Part shown: positions 1-13,250 of the stretch, in pieces
Numbering within the stretch: the first letter of the stretch is position 1
Layout of the letters: each line of letters starts with the position of its first letter
Source of the DNA: Saxidomus purpurata
Lineage: Eukaryota; Mollusca; Bivalvia; Venerida; Veneridae
Assembly (NCBI GenBank): GCA_022818135.1
Contig: JAFMSR010000005.1
Span: 25,062,906-25,126,905 of the forward strand
Reading direction: 5' to 3'
DNA length: 64,000 nt
Position numbers and translations under genes: made by a program
Notes under the pieces: model-generated
Told to the model about the DNA's origin: nothing
The model's database searches: none
The model's input: only the letters and a program-made list of their open reading frames with translations

Positions 1-77
1 AAACGTTCAGGTCGGAATTTCCAAGGGTCGCCCCATATCTTCGGATCATGGTGCATGTACCAAATGTTTACCAGAAG
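1..77 (-). CDS. Gene A exon 6, cut by window edge
   Basis: Acceptor TTTTTCAAG at 79-78. It encodes LLVNIWYMHHDPKIWGDP and FRPERF before the sequence ends. The frame continues from exon 5 in phase 0, as in gene C. Confidence 0.88.
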
Positions 78-3000
78 CTTGAAAAAAAGAGTGTAACGAG
101 ACAAGTATAAATCGTTTTAATACTGTTAAAGTTACAGAAATTAAAATGCTAGAGATACAATGCATGTAGCTCTTCAAAACAGAAGTCAGTATTTTACGGC
201 GACACCGAGTATAAGTATAAACGAATATGTCTACTGGGCCATAATGATTATACACAAATATTCCGCCCAAAATTTTGATGAATATCTACCTTTCAAATTA
301 TAGTCTTGTTTATGTGTTTTTTAAATAATGGCAATTAGTTTAAAAGAATATAGCAAGCCACGTTAATATTTGCGATAATGTTCATTCAGTCGGCACTTTG
401 ATAAACAAATAAACACTTACCAGTGTTCCTTTAGCTATATCATATCCCTCTAGATTAGTATCTTTGGTGCAAACACGACCGCCCAAGAGTGGAACTACAG
501 TCATGTACCTGTGTACTTCCAGTTCAAGAGCTTCTAAATAAGGGCAATTTCTCTTGTCTGAATGCGTAGGAAGACGATCTCTGTCAATATTCTCATCGAC
601 TTCTTTGAACACTTTTTCCTGGTACTCGGGGTTGTTTACCAAACACAGAAATGTACTTGACAGTACAGACCAAGTTGTTAGAATACCTATAATATACCAA
701 TTGATAATTATTAATTGCTAAATATAAGATACATTTTATTCAGTGATTTATATAATTAACAGTAGATCCCCGAGCAACTGTTTAGATATATTAATATCTT
801 ATTATAGTCAGTATTACAAAAATATTACGACTAAACGCTACATCAACTAAAATTGCAAAATAGGCAAACATTAACGGCTTATTTAGGAAGACATTCAATA
901 ACTGAAAAGACATACTGTTAATTTGAAAATGTACAACAACACATTGCCAATTGATGTATCTTCCACAAACTATTGTTAATTATTCAAAGGTTTTTAAGTG
1001 ACCCCAAACCTGCTAAAACTGTCTCAGTGATATTGTTTTTAATTCTGTCATCTGTAAATATAACTTCTTGACCGTCTTCTAGAGATTTCTTCTGTAATTG
1101 CTTCATATGATCCACAAGACCAGTTGGTCCACCATGTGTCCTGCTCTGAATTTTCAAAAATATTTCAATCTTATCAATCAAAATATTACCATAACAGTAT
1201 CTGGAGACAAACTTTGAAGGCAAAGGGATAAATATGATAACTTTATTAACATATACCACCGTTTATGCTTCCATTGATTGTTTCAAAACATAAATATACG
1301 TAAGCTTCTATCTACAGCCTACTAAATATCTCTTTGCATAAAAATAAAAGTGAAACTAAGGATAACGGGACATAGTCCTCGATGGACGTACCTTAAGAAA
1401 GGAAACAGCGTGGACATGCTAGCTTTGATATTAATTAACAAAATACTTGTTCCAATGGAAAAATCAGATCTTTTTCAAGCTGCTCGCTCTCAGAATTTGG
1501 TGAAAATAACTATCTGAAGTTCACATATCTAAGAACGAATCAGAAAAAAAGTGCAAGTGTAAATTGCTGAAAAGAGTTTCAGTCCGTATTTTTGAAAATT
1601 ATAAACGCTTATGAAACCTCATTGTAAACATTTTCTGTAGCAGTACCGTCAAACCAAACTCACAATTTTTTCAACAGATTTGCTGAAATGTTCACCTGTG
1701 TCGTTGATTCCAGCATTCAACTTTACATTTCATGTTTAAATGATTATATTATTTTTGAGAAATTTAAACTGTTCACTAGAGAGTGAAACAGCAGCTTTAA
1801 AGATTTCCCCGGGTAAGAAAGGAAAATGTATTCGCAGTCCTCCATGCGCCTAAATATCTTCTTTATTTATGCTGCTAAAAGTAGAACCGTACATGAAAGC
1901 TGCTGCTTGTTCATAGCTTCCGGTAAAATTAATTTCTACATAATGATGCTCTAAAAATAAAACCTAATGTAAACGTGATTAAACTATAAACCATCTCACT
2001 AAGACTTTATTCCTTATTTATTTATTTTAGGTAGTCGCCTGGTTTCAATCCCAGTCTGACCCTATCTAATATGGTAAATTTGTAAATCACCAGTGAGTAG
2101 AAGAATGTTTAGTCTTTGCTTAGCTGCCCAAGTCTTGGCATGGAAGAATAGGGATCAGGACGAAACTAGAACTGTCACAAGAGTGACGAATTTTACCCCC
2201 ACAATACAGTTTTGTCACAGAAGTATGGCAACCATAAGAAAGGAATGGCCACAAGGACATAGAGTTGAGTATTATAGTTGAGTTATCATCCGGGAACTGT
2301 TTTACATTACAGTTCAGAGTCACTGTGACCTTGACCTTTTACCTACTGACTCCAAAGTCAAACTTGACCTGTATTTGATAATGTTAAGATGGACGAATTA
2401 TTTAAATCGATCCAGCCTTTCATGAGTTAATATCCGGAAACTGTTTTACAGTTCAGAGTCACTGTGACTTTGACCTTTGACCTACTGATCCCAAAGTCGA
2501 ACTTGACCTGTATTTCATAAAGTTGCCCGTGTGTGCCTACAAAACACGATTATTTAAATGGTTAAGCCTTCGTGAGTTATCACCGGAAACTGTTTTACAG
2601 TTCAGGTCACTGTGACCTTGACCTTTGACCTACTGACCCCAAAGGGACTTGACCTGTATTTCTAAAGGCATGTGTGTACCAAAATTTATTAAATAAAGGT
2701 CCGTTCCAACTGTTAAGTTAATCATTACCTTCCGAGATCCCAAAGTTGAAACTAGACCTGTATTTCATGAAGTTGCACGTGTGACCAAAATTTTCAAAGG
2801 AACAAAAGTCGTTCAAGTTACCCCGGAAACCAGAACAAACCGACAAACAAACCGACAAGCTCACTCCTATATACCTCCCCCCCCCCCCCAACCTCGTTTT
2901 GTGGGGGTATAACTAGAACCGTCTCCTCCCATGCCCCCTTTTCTCCCGAATGAAAAACTGACAGTGGTAAGAGACCCCAAAGTCATCCGTAGTTTTAATA

Positions 3001-6000
3001 TTTATAAATGCTCTTCAGACTATTGAAATGACCTGCTGGTTTGAAAACAACAAACCTTGAAACAATTAGCGCAAGTTCGGGTAACGCCGACACGTGTCCA
3101 ACTTCGACACCTTATTTGGTTCCCTTTTAATGTTATAATCATATTAATTATTAACTGCTAATTTGATTTTGATTGATGACGTCGGATATAAGTGTGATGT
3201 CACAACTTGCTCTACGTCATCCAGGCGCTTTTTTCAAATGTTTGTGTTTACATACATGATAGCACATACTCTAAATCTGTGTGTTTTATGTGCTGTAACC
3301 TTTAACGCGCACCAAAAATGAAATTTTGACCTTGCTATTCTGCCTGTCGAAATACCCAGATTTTTTTTTGAATTTTTCGTCCAAATTCGACATCTATATG
3401 ATGCATTTGTCAAAAGAAAACTTGAACGCATTTTGTTACATAATAGCTACTTCATCTCTATATCTGCATATACGACACATTAGGAATAGCAAGAAAAAAA
3501 CATATATAAACCAGCTATGTACTTGGAACGTCATAAAATATTATTTACATATTAAAAACACGTAAATGAACTTGAAACGATAATTGATATAATTGACAGT
3601 ACAATGACTTTACAAATTAAAGCAAAAATCATTTTTCAGTTCAGATAAATAAAGGCTAATGTCTAGGCAGATTGCCCCAAAATATCGGAGTCATTCTCCA
3701 TCCAAATGAGAGGCCGCTGTTAAGATGTTCAAAACAAGATCCATGTCCAACAAAAAGGCCACTGCATCGTTCGGCGTTTCCAGAACGTTTACCAACTTAT
3801 TGATAAACTTTCAGGTGAAGCAAAATTTGAATCGAACCCTGGAAGATCAACGGTACTAACCAATGCCGAAGAATTAACCCTAGATGAGTACATAAAGCTC
3901 ATGGGAAGCATTGATTTTCGCTAAAGAGAACGGAGCTGTTACACGAGGTTAAGAAAATCTTAGATCATGAGGGAAGGCCTACACCATTTAAAGAAAATGT
4001 ACATGGAAAGGCTAGTGATTAACTAACTACATATAGCTAACTAATTAACTAAATAACAAACAAACTATTTTACTAACAAACTTACTAACTTTTACCAACT
4101 AACTTTAACCAATTAACTTTTACTTACTTACTTACACTTACCCAATTAACTTTTACTTACTTACTTAGTTACTTATACTTACTTCCTTACTAGCTTACTA
4201 ACTTACTTACTTACATACTTGTAAATGTTGACACTGTTTGGTAATTTTATTGCAGGATTGGTTCTATGGACTTTCAAAGCGTCACCCCGATGTTAACGAA
4301 CTGCAATGACACGTGCCCACCAACGACCGTTAATCACTAAGGACATGCTAGACACCTGGTTCGCAACTCGTCAGAAAATGACTTACCTTTTAAATAAAGT
4401 TTTTTATATGGAAGCACTTTTAAAGTGACGTCTTACCTCTTTGTTATTAAAATATCTTTGAATAAGTTTCTCGATTGACCTGCACATAGCATTATACTTG
4501 CTCCGATATCCTGGGAAATATCGAAGTATTGGAAATGCAGTAAGCAAATTGTTAACATTCGGGCTAATGAAATAGTTGGCACCATCTATGAAGTCCCAAA
4601 ACATATTCACGTCTTTATCGCCATCGGGTAGAGGCTCTCCACTAAGCTGAAAGTTAATAAACCGTACCAAAAACGCGCCTCCCAAAACGCCCCCCAGCAC
4701 AGAAACAATGTAGCAATTGTATGGTGATTTGAGGTACTCTTGTGGCATCAGAGTTTGTCACTTATCTATCATTCACATTGACATTAACTTCGTCTGTCTA
4801 TCATTAACTTAAATCTTAAGCTGTGTATTATAGCGTTTGTGGCTGTTCTTTGTCTACGTGCCACAGTATTGTTCACTAGTTCAGACGGAAACCTCACTAT
4901 TATCACTTCTTACTGCTTACCTAAATAGGCATGTCAAGTTTATTTAAAAATGATGCTTGTATTTATTATTGACAAATTTGCATTTCTGTTTGATTGCTGA
5001 CGCAACCTGGATCCAGTTGCTCGACAATTCAACCAGCTGTTTAATTAACCATCGGTTTATTTTTGACTCAAAATACTGCTTTATGTGTGCTTTCTTAAGT
5101 TTACTTTCAAGAGAATTTAGTTTTCCAGTGACCTTTATACTTTCAATATATCATAAAGTCTTCAAAATATTTAAATACAACCCCAAATTTTAATTGACCT
5201 TTTTTGAACAGACAGTTAAAGTTTCGAACAACCAGATCCAGTACTTGAAAATAATGTTTTTTATAATTCCTGTTGTTTATCGAACAAAAGTGCCCCCATA
5301 TTTCACTATTTGTACAAAAGTTGTATTTAGCCTTATAGACAGTATGCCCACTTTATCCAAGTCCAAGGATATCACAATGAATTTTGAGGACTATTTTCCC
5401 GGTCTTCTTATGCGGCGGAGGGCTACATTGTACGGAAAATCCCGCTAGTTTCCTAACTGGCTGAAAATGTCAATATTTGTAAAATCTAGGATTCTGATTG
5501 GATGGAGAGGTAAATTACAGCCTTGACTCTTGGAAAAGTATTGTGGCGCGGGAGATATAAAACTGAACGCGCGCAGCCAACGCCAGCTTTACACGTTTGA
5601 ATTTCGGCAAGGAACATCTTAGAAATCATAATCCATAATTCTAACATACAAGTACATGTAACAAGTTTATAAATTAACATAACATTATTAACAATTATTA
5701 ACAGACAATATAAAGATCTAGATATATCAACATTTCCATTGAGCAAAGGGACGAGAACTAAGGCATCACCGAGGAACAGAGCTGACCGGCAGCAATGTAA
5801 ATACAACTCTTAATAGCATAAATCTTTATTGTAATTAATCTTACTAGATCTAGGATTTATTCAAATTCTAAATAACTTAAATAATAGATAAAGATGTCTA
5901 TTCGTTAAAGGGACATACCCTATATCTGATGCCAAAATAATAACATCCAAAACATAAAATAGAATAGTTGGAAGTATTATAACTTAACCTAAAAGTTTCA

Positions 6001-9000
6001 GCTATGCAGTTCAGTAATTATCTGTTAAAACAGCAATTTAAAATATGCTGCACTACCGTACTATGTAGAGTTGTTAAATTAATTAGTGGATACGGCCTCT
6101 ATATTGATTAATTGTGGTAAAATAAGGCATTTTTCGCAATAGGCTCTTTTTTGAAAATGTATTCATTGATCATTTTACGTTCATTGAACACATATTCTAT
6201 GTTTCGAGAATATGATCAGCTAGATGAAGGGTTTGTTCCTTTAAACATAAGCTCTTTAGTTATTTTCTCCTGTCGTTCAAAGTACGAAAAGTAGAAAGTA
6301 GAAAACTATTTTGTTCTGTTTTTAAGAACCAAATATTATGAGGCTTGTTCTTAAGAATTGCCTTTTGTAAAGAAAACCACAGATAAGTCACAATTCTGTC
6401 GAGTAGCTGTCCACTAGGAAAACAGAATAGTATATTTTCAGAATCATAAGACGATTGTTTAACAGCCATCGATTTTTGGTTAAAAGTTGAAAGAAAATTT
6501 AGTTTAAACAGATAATAAATAGTAAAAGAAATTTGTTCAAACGCAAAACCTTAGCTAAGACCATGAAAAAGGGTTTTGATTTAACTTGTACACGTAACTT
6601 CTTATAGAATACAGTCATCTGAAGTTGATGAAAAAGGCGCGGGCTAAAAACAGATTCAAATTTAAATAATATGAAAATGTAAGTAATACATTAATTGGAA
6701 GAAAAGTCACCGAACCTCAAAGTTTTAGCTACATTGTACTATTGAGTACATGTACTTACACGTTTGATACGCTAAATTTAACGTGTTGTGGTGATGTCAA
6801 GCCTCCTATAAACAGTTGATTGACAATGTCTGGACTGATTGTTTTAATAAACTCTCGTTGTAATTGGCTTTCATGTAAAAAGGAGACAATAGAAGTGTAC
6901 TCTCTGCTTGACAACTGTATGAAATTATCATTTTGCATTCATTTCACCCATTTCAAACAATTTCATGAAATCCCTTATATTTGTAAGGTATGCCCCTTTA
7001 AACTGTTTTTACTAACCTTAATCAATTTGGCGTTTGCAGTGTACCTAATTTGAAGCAATGTCTGTATGACCAAAAGGTGGGCATATTGAAAGCGCACCGT
7101 CCGTCCGTCCATTTTGATCGAGTTCGGGATGTAACATGGTCATGCATTGAAGGCTTTAACTTGGTACAAATGTTCAGCACAGCAAGACGACATGTCGCGT
7201 GCAAGACCCACGTCTCACCTCAAAGATCAAGGTCACACTTAGTGTTTATAGGTAAAGGATACCTGTATATATGCATACATTCGTGTCCGGACTGTAACTT
7301 TGTCTTGTTTTGAAGGATTTAAAAATAATAAGGCACATATGTTCAGCTAGTCAAGACAACGTGTTGTATGCAAGACCTACGTCCCTACCTTAAAGGTCAA
7401 GGTCACACTCTGAGTTTAAAGGTAATGGAACCCGGTATAAATGCATATATTTGTTTCCGGACCGTTACTTTGTAATGCATTGATTGTTTTCAAAATAGGT
7501 CGGCACAAATGTTCAGCACATCGTGCCGACAAAATGTATACAACAACTTTAACCCTACCTTAAAGGTCAAGGTCACACTTAAGAGTTTAAAGGTGATAGG
7601 ATACTGTATGCATGGTAACTCTGTCATGCATGGTAACTCTGTCATGCATGGAAGGATTTTAAGATTACATTGCACACTTGTTGAGCAGATAGAGAAAACA
7701 CAAACTGTGACTTTCGTCACTTATAAGGGACAACTCTAACTTATTAACTCTAAGTTTATTGCGGGGAGAGATATGAAATGTCTACAGGACAAATAAATAT
7801 ACACGAACTTTGATGATTAAATATTTTGCGCGATTTCCGGGTCTATTAAGTGCTGGCATCAGTTTAATAGTCTTTGAACATTTCGCTGACCATAGTTTTG
7901 TGTTTTTCATTTTAATTCCTTCAAAACAAGGACAAAACCACTTGCCTTCGAGCTGGCTAAGAGGTCATGATAACATCTTTATCGTATGTCTCAATTGGTA
8001 TTTGTTTAACCTTGCTTTCAAGTTCAAGTGAATGTCCCACATACACTTTTTAAGGTGATTTCACACACATTTCGCTGACCTTTATTTCTGCTTCTAACTA
8101 CTTGACAACTACGCTCTAGATTATGTATTGTGTTGTTTAAAACTGTAAATCCCTTTTCATAATTTGTAATGCAAATAATAATACTGTGATGTACTGTAAA
8201 ATATTTTGTAGTACTGTACTATCTAAAGTAAATTGTAGATAGTTTGTGTAAAGATTGTAGAATATTATTAAATGGTGCTGTATTTTTTGTTTTTGTATAC
8301 CAATAAATGTCCGGGCATACTAAGTCTAAACAATATCAGTTTAAAACACTGGTATGCTTTTAGCCTTCATGTATATCGAACTTAATATTTTTACGCTTAA
8401 ATATTTTCTTAAAACTATTCTTTTTGTCCACCTCCCCTTCGGAAATAGTCGAAAGGGCATAGAGTGATACCCCTGTCCATCCCGTCGTGTGTATCCCAGT
8501 GCAACTTTTGTTTCCATCAATAGCTTTCATAAACTTTGCATTTTACTTATAGGCTTATGATTACAAGATACAGTTAAAGTTCGATTTTAGTTACAATCTA
8601 CGAATTATTACAGGAGCTATGATCCTTTTAAAATTCAAGAAAAATGGTGATTTCCGATCAATACCTTTGAAATGTGAAATGCATTTGATTAAGATTTTAC
8701 ATGTTGTGACCATAAGATACAGGTCAGGTTCAGTTTTGGTTACACTACGCCACCTCTTACATAAATAATGGTCCGTTTTCAACGTAAGGTACAGCAAATT
8801 TATGGTTTCAGAACATCATCTAATAAACCGGTTTCACATTGATGGCTTGACATAGAATACTGCAAAGTTTGTCACGCCATAATTTACGTTTAGAAAATAA
8901 ATAACATGAAGTACTCCATTTTCTGATATCACCTCATTTTGAATTAAATAAAAAGCAATATTGGAGACGATTGTTTGACAAAACCTGACATGAATGCTTA

Positions 9001-10395
9001 AATTTTATTTAAGTGACATTAAGAGTTTCTATTCATTGCTTTAACGATGGTATGTATAAAGTCGATCTGGCATATGATTATGGAGGCGTATGAGATTGAA
9101 TCATACCTTTTTACATGCATTTTAGCTAACACTCATCATAATTATAGTATTTTCCATGTATCAATCCGATATTTCTGTTTTCGTTGGCTATATTGAAAAA
9201 AATGAATTTGGTCTCAGCGGCGTATATATTATGAGACAATCATTCTTGGAAAACAAAATTGCGGTGTATATAATTTTGCTCTTTTAGATTTGTGCACAAA
9301 AACATTTAGAAAACATTTTTATTCAGTGTAAAGAATTATCGCAATGGCCATACGTTAGATTTCACCTGCATATAGTTACAAGAAAACATTTTGTGGTATT
9401 GATAATTCATTCATTTCGTTAATATTATCTAAATATATTTACCACCAGAGAAATCACATTTGTCAACGACCGTTGCAGAAGTGCTACGATATCAAAGTCA
9501 CGACCACCAAATGACTCTATCTGTTTATTAAGTCGGTCTAGCTCGTATGATATTTTCATTTCAAATTCATTGAATCCTTCCTGTCCGTAAACGTGCAGCC
9601 CCTGGATTATACCTAGAGAAGGAAACAACTCATGAATCAATGTGCGATAGACCGTATCAATTATTAGCAAACTGAAAGAACATATTCTATGAAATCAAAC
9701 TGGTAACCTCTTGCGTATATTTTTTGGGCTTAGTTAAAGAGAAATTATGCCGAAGCATTGTTACAACTCGCCGACAAATTACACTTTTCATAATAACGCT
9801 TAACAGTATTAACAAAGAACAGTCTTAACGTTTGAACCGCTGCTGTAAAGGTTACGCGATCTTTGTCTATGAGTTAAGTATAGGATGATTAAGTAAGCAG
9901 AAGAAAAGAGGAGTTTCGGCAATGTTTGAGGATAATAAACTTGCTGTAATAAAAATAGCACTGCATGAATACAATTACTTATTAACAAAAATATGCATGT
10001 GTACCTTTCCGCATTCCACTATGAACACTGCTGTGGGCGTCTCCAAAAAACACAACACTCTCACTTCTAAATAACGCATATTCACCGTAGAAGAATTTGC
10101 TTCTATCATTCATGAATTGCCGATATGGCTCCATTGCCAACGCTTTCCTAATTACTGCTTCTGAATTCAGACAAAGCATATTTTGATGTAGGAGCTTTAT
10201 TTCAAAGATGTCACCATATTCCTCCGCATAATCAAAAAGCTTTCCAATCATAGTATGCTCGTTGATTTCGAGCGCACACCCTACTAAAGGAAGACCTTTT
10301 GGTCCTGGAGGCTTCTTCCAGGTTTTCGATTTACCCTTCGATCTGAATAACATGTAAAATGCTAAAACTATGAGACAAATATATAGTAAAATCAT
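1..10395 (-). CDS. Cytochrome P450, CYP2 clan (gene A), partial, exons 1-6
   Basis: Paralogue of gene C, truncated by the left edge of the window. Exons: 10005-10395, 9443-9612, 4437-4646, 1010-1145, 421-686 and 1-77 (cut). The first five have the same lengths (391, 170, 210, 136, 266) and phases as gene C. It encodes a membrane anchor with the PPGPKGLP hinge, C-helix HSGMR, I-helix AGILTT, K-helix EVHR, WGDP and FRPERF. The heme-loop exon must lie beyond position 1. No stop or frameshift is seen, and the intron 5 donor here is a normal GTAAGT. The upstream flank is duplicated at gene B. Likely functional as far as it can be read; substrate unknown. Confidence 0.88.
421..686 (-). CDS. Gene A exon 5: I-helix end and ExxR
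   Basis: This 266 nt exon has acceptor ATTATAG and donor CTG|GTAAGT. It opens ILTTWSVLS and carries LEVHRYMTVVPL (ExxR). It ends IAKGTL. Confidence 0.9.
1010..1145 (-). CDS. Gene A exon 4
   Basis: This 136 nt exon has acceptor AATTCAG and donor GCAG|GTTTGG. It encodes SRTHGGPTG through RIKNNITETVLAG, leading into the I-helix. The GTTTGG donor is weaker than the GTAAGT in gene C. Confidence 0.88.
2290..2910 (+). repeat. Tandem repeat of about 145 bp units in gene A intron 3
   Basis: Three clear units and a decayed fourth share CAGTTCA..GTCACTGTGACCTTGACCTTT. The GTGACC words fall near 2325, 2464 and 2612. The array ends in a C run (about 2877-2889) and GTTTTGTGGGGGTATAA. The GTGACCTTGACC word recurs in the 7 kb and 22.8-23.8 kb elements, so this is probably the core of a related non-autonomous element. 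Confidence 0.65.
3690..4310 (+). pseudogene. Remnant of a pogo/CENP-B-like transposase, N-terminal DNA-binding region
   Basis: Broken plus-strand reading frames resemble a psq-type helix-turn-helix (KKATASFGVSRTF) followed by a CENP-B-type HTH stretch (PGRSTVLTNAEELTLDEYIK, then LMGSIDF) and, after a gap, DWFYG.SKRHPDVNEL. The pieces are in different frames and separated at 4018-4253 by a TTAC-rich tract ending in TTTTATTGCAG, which looks like an intron acceptor. The catalytic DDE region is absent. Assignment rests on motif recognition only. Confidence 0.55.
4018..4226. repeat. AACT/TTAC-rich simple repeat
   Basis: An imperfect microsatellite: AACTAACTA-type words followed by repeated CTTACTTACTTA. 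It sits between two pieces of the transposase remnant, within gene A intron 3. Confidence 0.8.
4437..4646 (-). CDS. Gene A exon 3
   Basis: This 210 nt exon, exactly 70 codons, has acceptor TTTCAG and donor GAG|GTAAGA. It encodes LSGEPLPDGDKDVNMFWDF through LIQRYFNNKE. Intron 2 before it spans about 4.8 kb and contains repeats. Confidence 0.9.
5930..6250. repeat. Dispersed repeat, copy 1 (second copy at 62140-62460)
   Basis: Shares long stretches with 62140-62460 in the same orientation, including AACTTAACC.TAAAGTTTC, TGTAGAGTTGTT, TTAATTGTGGTAAAAT and GAACACATA.TCTATGTTTCGAG. No coding content or terminal repeats seen. It lies in gene A intron 2. Confidence 0.7.
7070..7745 (+). mobile_element. 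Helentron-like non-autonomous element with tandem core, same family as 22764-23793
   Basis: Begins near GGTGGGCATATTGAAAGCGC followed by CCGTCCGTCCGTCC, then about three degenerate units containing AAGGTCAAGGTCACACT and GCACAAATGTTCAGCAC. It ends with a GTGAC..GTCAC hairpin and AAGGGACAACTCT. It is the reverse-orientation counterpart of the 22.8 kb copy. An 18 bp duplication, TGCATGGTAACTCTGTCA, lies at 7608-7650. Located in gene A intron 2. Confidence 0.65.
8425..8830 (+). repeat. Dispersed repeat, copy 1 (second copy at 13660-14090)
   Basis: Shares with 13660-14090: a CTGTCC..CGT tract near the start, then TTATGATNA.AAGATACAG, GTTCGATTT..GTTACA, GAGCTATGATCC and GATTTCCGAT. No ORF of note. 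Probably a degraded non-autonomous element in gene A intron 2. Confidence 0.55.
9443..9612 (-). CDS. Gene A exon 2
   Basis: This 170 nt exon has acceptor TTCTCTAG and donor CTGGTG|GTAAAT. It encodes IIQGLHVYGQEGFNEFEMK through NVISLV. The open frame extends upstream into intron 1, but the boundary is set by phase and by gene C. Confidence 0.88.
10005..10395 (-). CDS. Gene A exon 1: membrane anchor, hinge and C-helix
   Basis: This 391 nt exon has start ATG at 10395 and donor GGAAAG|GTAC at 10004. It encodes MILLYICLIVLAFYMLF, then KTWKKPPGPKGLP, then HSGMRK. The short 5' leader next to the ATG is conserved at gene B (20106-20150). Confidence 0.9.
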
Positions 10396-13250
10396 TATGT
10401 CGTCTATTATTGAAATGCTTCAAAACTTTAATGTATTACAGTACACACTTTCTTCTTCAAAAATATATTATCCTACTTCTCTATGACCTATTGTCCTTGT
10501 TTGAGTACGCGAGCAGTATTAAAGGGGTATACCTTGTTCGTTACTCGGGAAAAGATCAATTTATAATTGAGTTGAAAATGTATAATTATTGTAACTAAGA
10601 TTTAACAAATTACTAACCAAAATGACAAGAATACTCAAAATTTTACACCTGAAAGTAGTATCAAGATACAAATGTCCCGAAGTGAGAGTTTTATATTTTA
10701 AACCGGTAAAGGATTTTAAAATAAGATTTGCACAGTTTGTAATTGTCCGAGCACGATCGTACTAAAGCATCGGTTCCATAAACAAGCGTCCTTATAATAA
10801 GCTGATGAGTACTTTGTGATGAAAACACAAAGGTATTTTTATATTATTTTGTAAAAGAAAAACAAACATTTTTCTCTGTGATTCATGGCAAGTGATAAAA
10901 TACAGTGCATCCCTTTAATCTAAAGGTGAATGTACAGCAATCTGAGGCCATTGAACTAGATTCGCAAACTAGTTCAACAAGGTAGTTGTTATTTAAGTGG
11001 CTCTAACCTATTTCAAGTAATTTATAGATAAAACATGTATCTAAAAACAAAAGCACACATTCTACTATTAGTTCCGTGCGTCCGTCCGTCCGTCACACTT
11101 TTGTCCGGAGCATAACTACATGTATGAAAGTATTCAAGGGAATTTATTTAAACTTTACACACAGACAGAGGATATTGAAAGGATATACATTGCCCAAGAA
11201 ACATAACTCTTTCATGTAATTTTTTTAATGATCCCCTGTGTTACATTGTCTTGACTTTTCTAGTCCGGAGCACAACTCCAAAATTGGAGGGAATTACTTG
11301 AAACTTAATACAGTGAAAGAGCACACTAAGGGAAAGTGCAGTGCCCAAGAACTCTACCTTGCTTTTTTAATTATTCCCCTTTGTTACATTATATTAATAA
11401 GTTTGGTCCAAAGCATAACTCTAAAAGTACTGAAGGGAATTACTTGAATCTTCATACAGTGATAGAGCACAGTAATGGGAAGTACATGCTCAAGAACCAT
11501 TACTATACCTTGCCTAATAATTATCCCCTGCCAATGACTTATATTTTATTGAATGAGAACCATTACCATTCCTCTCACTTCAAATGTCTTGGTCATAGCA
11601 AAAACACTCGGCGGTGTGTGTGTGTTTTGGGGGGTGGGTGTCATGTATAATACGTTTCTCCCCAGAATTATCCTAACGGTGATAAACAGTTTTTGCTCAG
11701 TTATGTAAACGATTTTAAATTTGTGTTAGGATTTTATGAGCACGTGGGTGTAAATAAAACTTTTACCGTGGCAAAGACTACAATGATTACGCGGTCTTTG
11801 CTTTCTCGTCAAAATATGTCCAGACTGTCAAATAATACAAATGTCAAATATTTAAGAGGGAACATACCCCCCGAATACCATTGAACTAAAACACTATACT
11901 CCAATTTCCAACATAAAAAGACATGGTCGGTAGCAGGGCCCGAGCACAAATGATACCTCAATTAATATATGTTTATAGTGTTTTCAAGTCAGCAACAATA
12001 ACCACTCGATCACGGAGGCATATTACTGTAAAGTCCGTATACAGTCAGCAGTGCGGTTAGTAAGCTTCGTCAAACACCTTCATCATCTTTTATATCATTT
12101 CAATACATATTTTTATTAAATCAAGTACGATACGGTTTTAGATGTCATGTTTTATTGATAATTAAACCATTTGTGCACAAAACAGATTTTTGCCACTTCG
12201 GAGATAACTTTCACTCTGCTAGATTCTGATCTTCGTATCTGTTTTGAAAACATCATGCACAGTAGACTTTACCTCTTATAGTTAAAATTAGCTTGGAATT
12301 TGTTTGAGAAGAAAACAGTATACATGTAGTTTATATCCTTAAAAGCTCTACGTACGTGTGTTTTGAAATGTGACATTCTAAATTAAACTCGATTTTCATA
12401 CGCGTCCAAAGTTTGACATACTTTTGGCAATTTGTACAGGAGTTTTTAAGTCACTCATCAATTTTTGGGTTTTCAGCTGGTCGAGATTTATTGGGTGATT
12501 TACATGTAAAAACTAATAAGCGAATATGACTAAGCCTGTGAAATGTGTAGGTATGGTCATTAAGATATTCCCCTTGATTTGAATATAAACTGCAATGTCT
12601 TATTAATTCTGTCTCATTAGTTATCAAAAATTAAATTAAAAAAAAAATAACAAAAAACGTCTGTCACGTGGCATTCAAATCCGTTACGAACGCTTTACTA
12701 CTACGCCAAATATACCCCTAATACATTTTGGATAGACCTAATATGTATACATACTATTCGGACAAATACATTTTCAAACAAATTTACAAGTTTTCTATAA
12801 CGTGTGTATAAAGTTTATTTAGAAACCTGATCAAGATCTCATTCGTCAATAAAGTCAGCATAGGCACTACAGTACACAAGGCCTTCCGTGTAGCGATTTT
12901 GGTAAATTTGACCTGGAAGTTGCGAGCTACATTTCAAATTTCCGGCTCGAAAAGGCGAAATTATGAGCAGAGATCCGACGAGACATTTATTCACCTTTTG
13001 TAATATCTGGTCATGTTAGAATCGAAATAACATCCTTCTCAGCGCTGTTATCGTCTAATAAACGATGATTTGTCGTACAGATGCGCAGTTATTAACCACA
13101 CATGCCTCCGGAGTATACTGTGGCTAATGTTGAATCGTCATACATGTTTCCAATGAAAGACATGTTTACAAAAACTTGCCACGATTATCCGAGCATGCTA
13201 ATTATAGACCTTTTTTACAATGAATATTTTATATGCCATATATTGAACAT
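10396..13250. other. Upstream flank of gene A, duplicated at gene B
   Basis: Non-coding. Segments 10396-11050 and 11650-12560 align with the gene B flank at 20106-20420 and 21850-22760 plus 23795-23815. Shared words include AGACATGGTCGGTAGCA, GAGCACAAATGAT and ATATGACTAAGCCTGTG. Segment 11069-11650 is an insertion present only here. No confident TATA box or transcription start. Confidence 0.7.
11069..11650 (+). repeat. Tandem-core repeat element inserted in gene A flank
   Basis: Starts with CCGTGCGTCCGTCCGTCCGTCA, then units of about 145-160 bp beginning GTCCGGAGCATAACT and containing AGGGAATTACTTGAA..TTCATACAGTGA and GTGCAGTGCCCAAGAA. It closes near a GTGTGTGTGT stretch. The same unit family fills 46900-47440. 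It is absent from the matching position of the gene B flank. Confidence 0.65.
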
